Assembly (NCBI GenBank): GCA_017451915.1
Contig: JAFTNJ010000006.1
Location: forward strand, 1-49,426
DNA length: 49,426 nucleotides
Direction: 5' to 3'
From: Clostridia bacterium
GTDB lineage: Bacteria; Bacillota; Clostridia; Oscillospirales; CAG-272
Shown here in pieces: positions 46,170 through 49,426 of this stretch. Positions within the stretch are counted from its first letter, which is position 1, and each line of letters begins with the position of its first letter. Made by a program: the position numbers and the translations under genes. The notes under the pieces were generated by a model, which saw nothing but the letters and a program-made list of their open reading frames with translations, did not search any database and was not told the origin of the DNA.

Positions 46170-46808
46170 TCACGCCTCGAAGGGTTTCAGAGCCTGGAAC
46201 ACAAGAGCGGTAGTATCAGCTACCTCTTCCTGTCCTTCAACGCATACCAGATTTCCCTTTTGAGCGTAGTAGTCCTTCAGGGGCTCGGTCTGTGCGTGGA
46301 AGGTTGCCAGTCTGTTCTTTACGGTTTCTGCAGCGTCGTCTGCTCTTACGTAAAGAGCCGCGCCGCACTTGTCACAAACATCCGCCGTTTTGGGAGGATT
46401 GTAAGCTACGTGATAGGATGCGCCGCAGGAGCAAACTCTGCGTCCGCTCATGCGTTCAACGATCTTATCGTCTGCAACCTCAATGCTCAGAACAACGTCG
46501 ATCTTAACGCCCATCTCGTCCAGAGCCTCAGCCTGAGGAATGGAACGGGGGAAGCCGTCCAGAATAAAGCCGTTCTTACAAGCGTCGGTTGCAAGATACT
46601 CCTTGATGATTCCAATGACAACGGAATCGGGAACCAATTTACCCTCGTCGATATAAGACTTTGCAGCCTTACCCAATTCGGTCCCTGCCTTGATTGCGCC
46701 GCGGAGAATGTCTCCGGTTGCGATGGCGGGAATGTTATATTTCTCGGAAATCTTCGCGGATTGGGTACCCTTACCCGCACCGGGAGCGCCCATTAAAATA
46801 AGATTCAT
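46170..46808 (-). CDS. adk: Adenylate kinase, zinc-lid form
   Basis: Adk (212 residues) interconverts ATP, AMP and ADP. The P-loop is [11 protein letters not shown] (about residues 7-17), the AMP site includes ATGDILRGA, and the LID domain carries two cysteine pairs (CSCGASYHV and CDKCGA) that form a structural zinc site typical of Gram-positive enzymes. Standard neighbour of secY and map. Confidence 0.97.
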   Translation of the reverse strand: MNLILMGAPGAGKGTQSAKISEKYNIPAIATGDILRGAIKAGTELGKAAKSYIDEGKLVPDSVVIGIIKEYLATDACKNGFILDGFPRSIPQAEALDEMGVKIDVVLSIEVADDKIVERMSGRRVCSCGASYHVAYNPPKTADVCDKCGAALYVRADDAAETVKNRLATFHAQTEPLKDYYAQKGNLVCVEGQEEVADTTALVFQALKPFEA

Positions 46809-46833
46809 AGTTTCCTCCGTTTTTTAACTGGGG

Positions 46834-48156
46834 TTAATCAAGGAAGCCTTTGTAGTTGCGCATTGCGAGCTGAGCCTCCATGTCGCGTACCGTCTCCAGA
46901 GCAACACCAACAACGATCAAGAGAGACGTTCCGGTAAATGCCAAGCTGGTGAAGGATACGTTGCATGCAACCAGAATTGCGTTGATGATCATAGGAACAA
47001 CCTGGATCACCAGCAAGAAGATTGCGCCAAGCAGCGTAATGCGGTTCAAAATCTTTTTGATATAATCAGCGGTGGGCTTGCCGGGACGAATGCCGGGAAC
47101 CGAGCCACCCTGACTTCTGATGTTGTTCGAAACTTCGATCGGATTAAAGGAAATCATAATATAGAAGTAAGAGAACAACAGGATCAGAGCAATGTTGAGA
47201 ACGATATAGATGGGAGAAACCTGACCCAGCCACTTCGAAACCCAAGTAGCAAACTTACCGCCGGTAAATCCTGCAATGGTTGCGGGGATCGAAACGATGG
47301 AGCTTGCGAAGATAACGGGCATAACGCCTGCCATATTCAGCTTGAGGGGAAGGTTGCTTGCCTGGCCGCCATACATCTTGCGTCCAACAACTCTCTTTGC
47401 GTACTGGATCGGAATTCTTCTCTCGGAGTTGGTAAACCAAACGATAAATCCGATTGCAGCAACCGTGAGTACCAAAGAGATGAGGATCTTAACGCCTGCA
47501 AGCACGTAGCCCAGAACGGTAGACTCGGAGATTACCATGTAGTAAAGCTCCGTAGCGGTCATACCAAAGCCGGAAATAATGTTTGCAAACAAGATCATGG
47601 AAATGCCGTTGCCAATGCCGCGAGCGTCGATCTGCTCAGCCATCCACATGATGATGGAAGCGCCGGCGCAGAAGCACGCGATCATAACGATCATAGCAAA
47701 GTAGTACAGGAATCCATCTGCCTTGCTGAAGAGCAGATAGTTGAATCCACCGTAGTTGGACAACAGCTTAACGTAACCGTAAGCGGTTACCACGGAAAGA
47801 ACCACCGTCAAGATACGAGTGTACTTGGTCAGCTTCTTCTTTCCTTCTTCTCCCTCTTTCGACAGTCTTTCCAGGGCAGGAATTGCAACCGTCAAAAGCT
47901 GAATTACGATGGAAGCGGTGATATACGGCGAAACCGACAGAGCAAAGAAGCTCGCCTGTGCCAATGCACCACCCGAGATCAAGCTCAGGAATTCCAGCGC
48001 AGTATTGGAGAAGGAGATCTGTTCGATCAGATCAACGTTTACGTAAGGAACGTAAAGGTTTGCACCTACACGGTACAGCAAGAGGATCATGAGCGTAAAG
48101 AGGATCTTGCTCTTCAGCTCCGGGACTTTCCACGCGTTTTTAAACGTTTGAAGCAT
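46834..48156 (-). CDS. secY: Protein translocase subunit SecY
   Basis: SecY (440 residues) is the pore of the Sec translocon with ten membrane helices, starting with KILFTLMILLLYRVGANLYV and the plug region SGGALAQASFFALSVSPYIT. Conserved cytoplasmic loops include ERLSKEGEEGKKKLTKYTRI and SQGGSVPGIRPGKPT. It starts two bases after the rplO stop, so it is translated with it. Confidence 0.97.
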   Translation of the reverse strand: MLQTFKNAWKVPELKSKILFTLMILLLYRVGANLYVPYVNVDLIEQISFSNTALEFLSLISGGALAQASFFALSVSPYITASIVIQLLTVAIPALERLSKEGEEGKKKLTKYTRILTVVLSVVTAYGYVKLLSNYGGFNYLLFSKADGFLYYFAMIVMIACFCAGASIIMWMAEQIDARGIGNGISMILFANIISGFGMTATELYYMVISESTVLGYVLAGVKILISLVLTVAAIGFIVWFTNSERRIPIQYAKRVVGRKMYGGQASNLPLKLNMAGVMPVIFASSIVSIPATIAGFTGGKFATWVSKWLGQVSPIYIVLNIALILLFSYFYIMISFNPIEVSNNIRSQGGSVPGIRPGKPTADYIKKILNRITLLGAIFLLVIQVVPMIINAILVACNVSFTSLAFTGTSLLIVVGVALETVRDMEAQLAMRNYKGFLD

Positions 48157-48158
48157 CC

Positions 48159-48599
48159 TTATACCTCCTCAACCTTACCGCCTGCAGCCTCGATCTTTTC
48201 CTTCGCAGTTGCCGAGAAAACGGCAGCCTTAACCGTAAGTTTCTTGGTGAGCTCACCGTTGCCCAGAACCTTCAAGCCATCCAGGGGCTTGCGAATGATC
48301 TTAGCAGCGAGGAGCATATCGAGATCAACAACGGTGCCGTCTACGAACTTGTTCAGTGCTTCCACGTTTACAATTGCGTAGTTCTTAGCAAAGTAGTTGT
48401 TGAAACCTCTCTTGGGGTGCGTTCTGTAAATGGGGAACTGACCGCCTTCAAAGCCGGGTCTTACACCGCCGCCGGAGCGAGCGTTCTGACCCTTGTGACC
48501 CTTACCGGCCGTCTTACCGTTACCGGATCCGGGGCCTCTGCCCTTGCGCCAATTCGCCTTTGCGGAACCCTCTGCAGGGCTCAATTCATGGAGTTTCAT
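48159..48599 (-). CDS. rplO: 50S ribosomal protein L15
   Basis: L15 (146 residues) has the Gly/Lys/Arg-rich N-terminus typical of the family ([20 protein letters not shown], then [19 protein letters not shown]) and the C-terminal [20 protein letters not shown]. It is a late-assembling large-subunit protein. Normal position before secY. Confidence 0.97.
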   Translation of the reverse strand: MKLHELSPAEGSAKANWRKGRGPGSGNGKTAGKGHKGQNARSGGGVRPGFEGGQFPIYRTHPKRGFNNYFAKNYAIVNVEALNKFVDGTVVDLDMLLAAKIIRKPLDGLKVLGNGELTKKLTVKAAVFSATAKEKIEAAGGKVEEV

Positions 48600-48613
48600 C
48601 TGCGGTTACCTCC

Positions 48614-48799
48614 TTATGCATTTTCTACGGTTTCCACCGTAACGAGATGCGCAATTACCTTAACCTTGCCTGCGAGAACCGCATTGTCCTCATGAACAAT
48701 GAAGTCGCCCAGCTTGTTCAGGCCCAGAGATTTAGCAGTTGCCTTTTGATTGGGCTTGGAGCCGATCAGAGATTTTGTAAGAGTAACTTTTTTCATCAT
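48614..48799 (-). CDS. rpmD: 50S ribosomal protein L30
   Basis: L30 (61 residues): KVTLTKSLIGSKPNQKATAK, then LNKLGDFIVHEDNAVLAGKV. Two adjacent ATGs exist; the first (48799) has GGAGG six bases upstream. It lies between rpsE and rplO as in other Firmicutes. Confidence 0.95.
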   Translation of the reverse strand: MMKKVTLTKSLIGSKPNQKATAKSLGLNKLGDFIVHEDNAVLAGKVKVIAHLVTVETVENA

Positions 48800-48813
48800 T
48801 CCTTACCTCCCGA

Positions 48814-49320
48814 TCAAGCCTTTGCTACGCGGTCAACCGCGATGTCACGAATCTTTGCAACTTCCTCAGCAGTGCGGAGCGCCTTCAAGCCTTCCATGGT
48901 TGCCTTAACAACGTTGGTAGGATTGTTGGAGCGCAGGCACTTTGCGCGAATGTTCTTAATGCCGGCAGCCTCAAGTACCATACGTACCTTGCCACCTGCG
49001 ATGATACCGGTACCGGGAGCGGCAGGCTTCAAAAGAACCTTGCCGGCACCAAATACGCCAACGACCTCGTGGGGAATGGAAGTACCCTTGAGGGATACCT
49101 TTACCATATTCTTCTTTGCATCTTCAATTCCCTTGCGGATTGCTTCGGGAACCTCGGCTGCCTTACCAAGGCCTACGCCAACGTGGCCTGCGCCATCGCC
49201 TACAACCATCAGAGCTGCGAAGCGAGCGATACGACCACCCTTAACGGTCTTGGATACACGGTTCAGAGCGATGAGCGACTCTTTGAGATCATGCTCAGCG
49301 GGATTATACTTTTCTACCAT
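48814..49320 (-). CDS. rpsE: 30S ribosomal protein S5
   Basis: S5 (168 residues): [20 protein letters not shown] (double-stranded RNA-binding-type domain) and the C-terminal [20 protein letters not shown]. It supports decoding accuracy and mRNA entry. The start is ATG 49320, five bases after GGAGG; an earlier in-frame ATG has no site. Confidence 0.96.
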   Translation of the reverse strand: MVEKYNPAEHDLKESLIALNRVSKTVKGGRIARFAALMVVGDGAGHVGVGLGKAAEVPEAIRKGIEDAKKNMVKVSLKGTSIPHEVVGVFGAGKVLLKPAAPGTGIIAGGKVRMVLEAAGIKNIRAKCLRSNNPTNVVKATMEGLKALRTAEEVAKIRDIAVDRVAKA

Positions 49321-49379
49321 TTTTTCCTCCAAAATGTTCAATAACTGTTAGTTTGTTGAACAGTGTACAAACCGGAAAA

Positions 49380-49426
49380 TCAGAACTTCAGGCCGCCCTC
49401 GCGAGCGCCTTCAGCCAGTTCCGATA
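49380..49426 (-). CDS. rplR: 50S ribosomal protein L18, C-terminal end (cut by the window edge)
   Basis: Only the last 15 codons lie in the window, ending SELAEGAREGGLKF before the TGA at 49382-49380. This matches the conserved C-terminus of L18, and its place upstream of rpsE is canonical. The rest is outside the window. Confidence 0.85.
   Translation of the reverse strand, partial: SELAEGAREGGLKF

Overview
The window reads as ordinary chromosome of a spore-forming, low-to-mid-GC Gram-positive anaerobe of the class Clostridia, probably an uncultured gut lineage. The evidence is the spore genes (spmA/spmB, cotJABC), the zinc-ligand forms of S4, L36 and adenylate kinase, strong AAGGAGG-type ribosome binding sites, sigma-A promoters with 17-base spacers, a T-box leader on ileS, a yycJ-rlmH pair and the usual order of the ribosomal protein operon. 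I see no insertion sequence, prophage, CRISPR array, tRNA or rRNA. Genus and species cannot be told from the sequence alone.

Layout. 1-207: no gene, one strong stem-loop. 208-10892: a DEDDh exonuclease gene diverges from a DeoR regulator. The regulator converges on a leftward glycan-degradation region: histidine phosphatase, DUF3006-like protein, GH116 glycosidase, GH94 glycoside phosphorylase, then a GH2 beta-galactosidase with its own promoter. None of these enzymes has a signal peptide and no transporter is present, so they should act on imported oligosaccharides. 10893-12599: an ECF-type sigma factor overlaps a one-pass membrane protein that may be its anti-sigma factor or sensor. 12600-17408: recG, a tiny Cys-rich peptide gene, methylglyoxal synthase with an AbrB-like regulator, and spmA-spmB. 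17409-19431: RNase J behind a roughly 225-base structured leader. 19600-22684: a large membrane-anchored SurA-like protein and a zinc-ribbon protein. 22862-27321: galactokinase-family gene, small membrane protein, yycJ-type nuclease, rlmH, prfB (release factor 2, no frameshift site) and a small membrane protein.

27341-32116 is the most individual part. An AraC-type regulator diverges from a solute-binding lipoprotein and two tandem-duplicated lipoprotein metallophosphoesterases, and two direct repeats 21 bases apart lie at the -35 of the lipoprotein promoter. 32162-36925 holds rluD, lspA and ileS with its isoleucine T-box. 37009-39363 holds a coiled-coil protein and cotJABC. 39411-41897 holds a membrane protein, then ygjV and a split chromate-transporter pair. 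41956-49426 is the 3' part of the S10-spc-alpha ribosomal supercluster on the minus strand (rplR end, rpsE, rpmD, rplO, secY, adk, map, infA, rpmJ, rpsM, rpsK, rpsD, rpoA, rplQ), cut at the right edge inside rplR.

Family assignments rest on motifs and recalled family features; no database search was run. Start codons were chosen by ribosome binding site, so several differ from the longest open frame.
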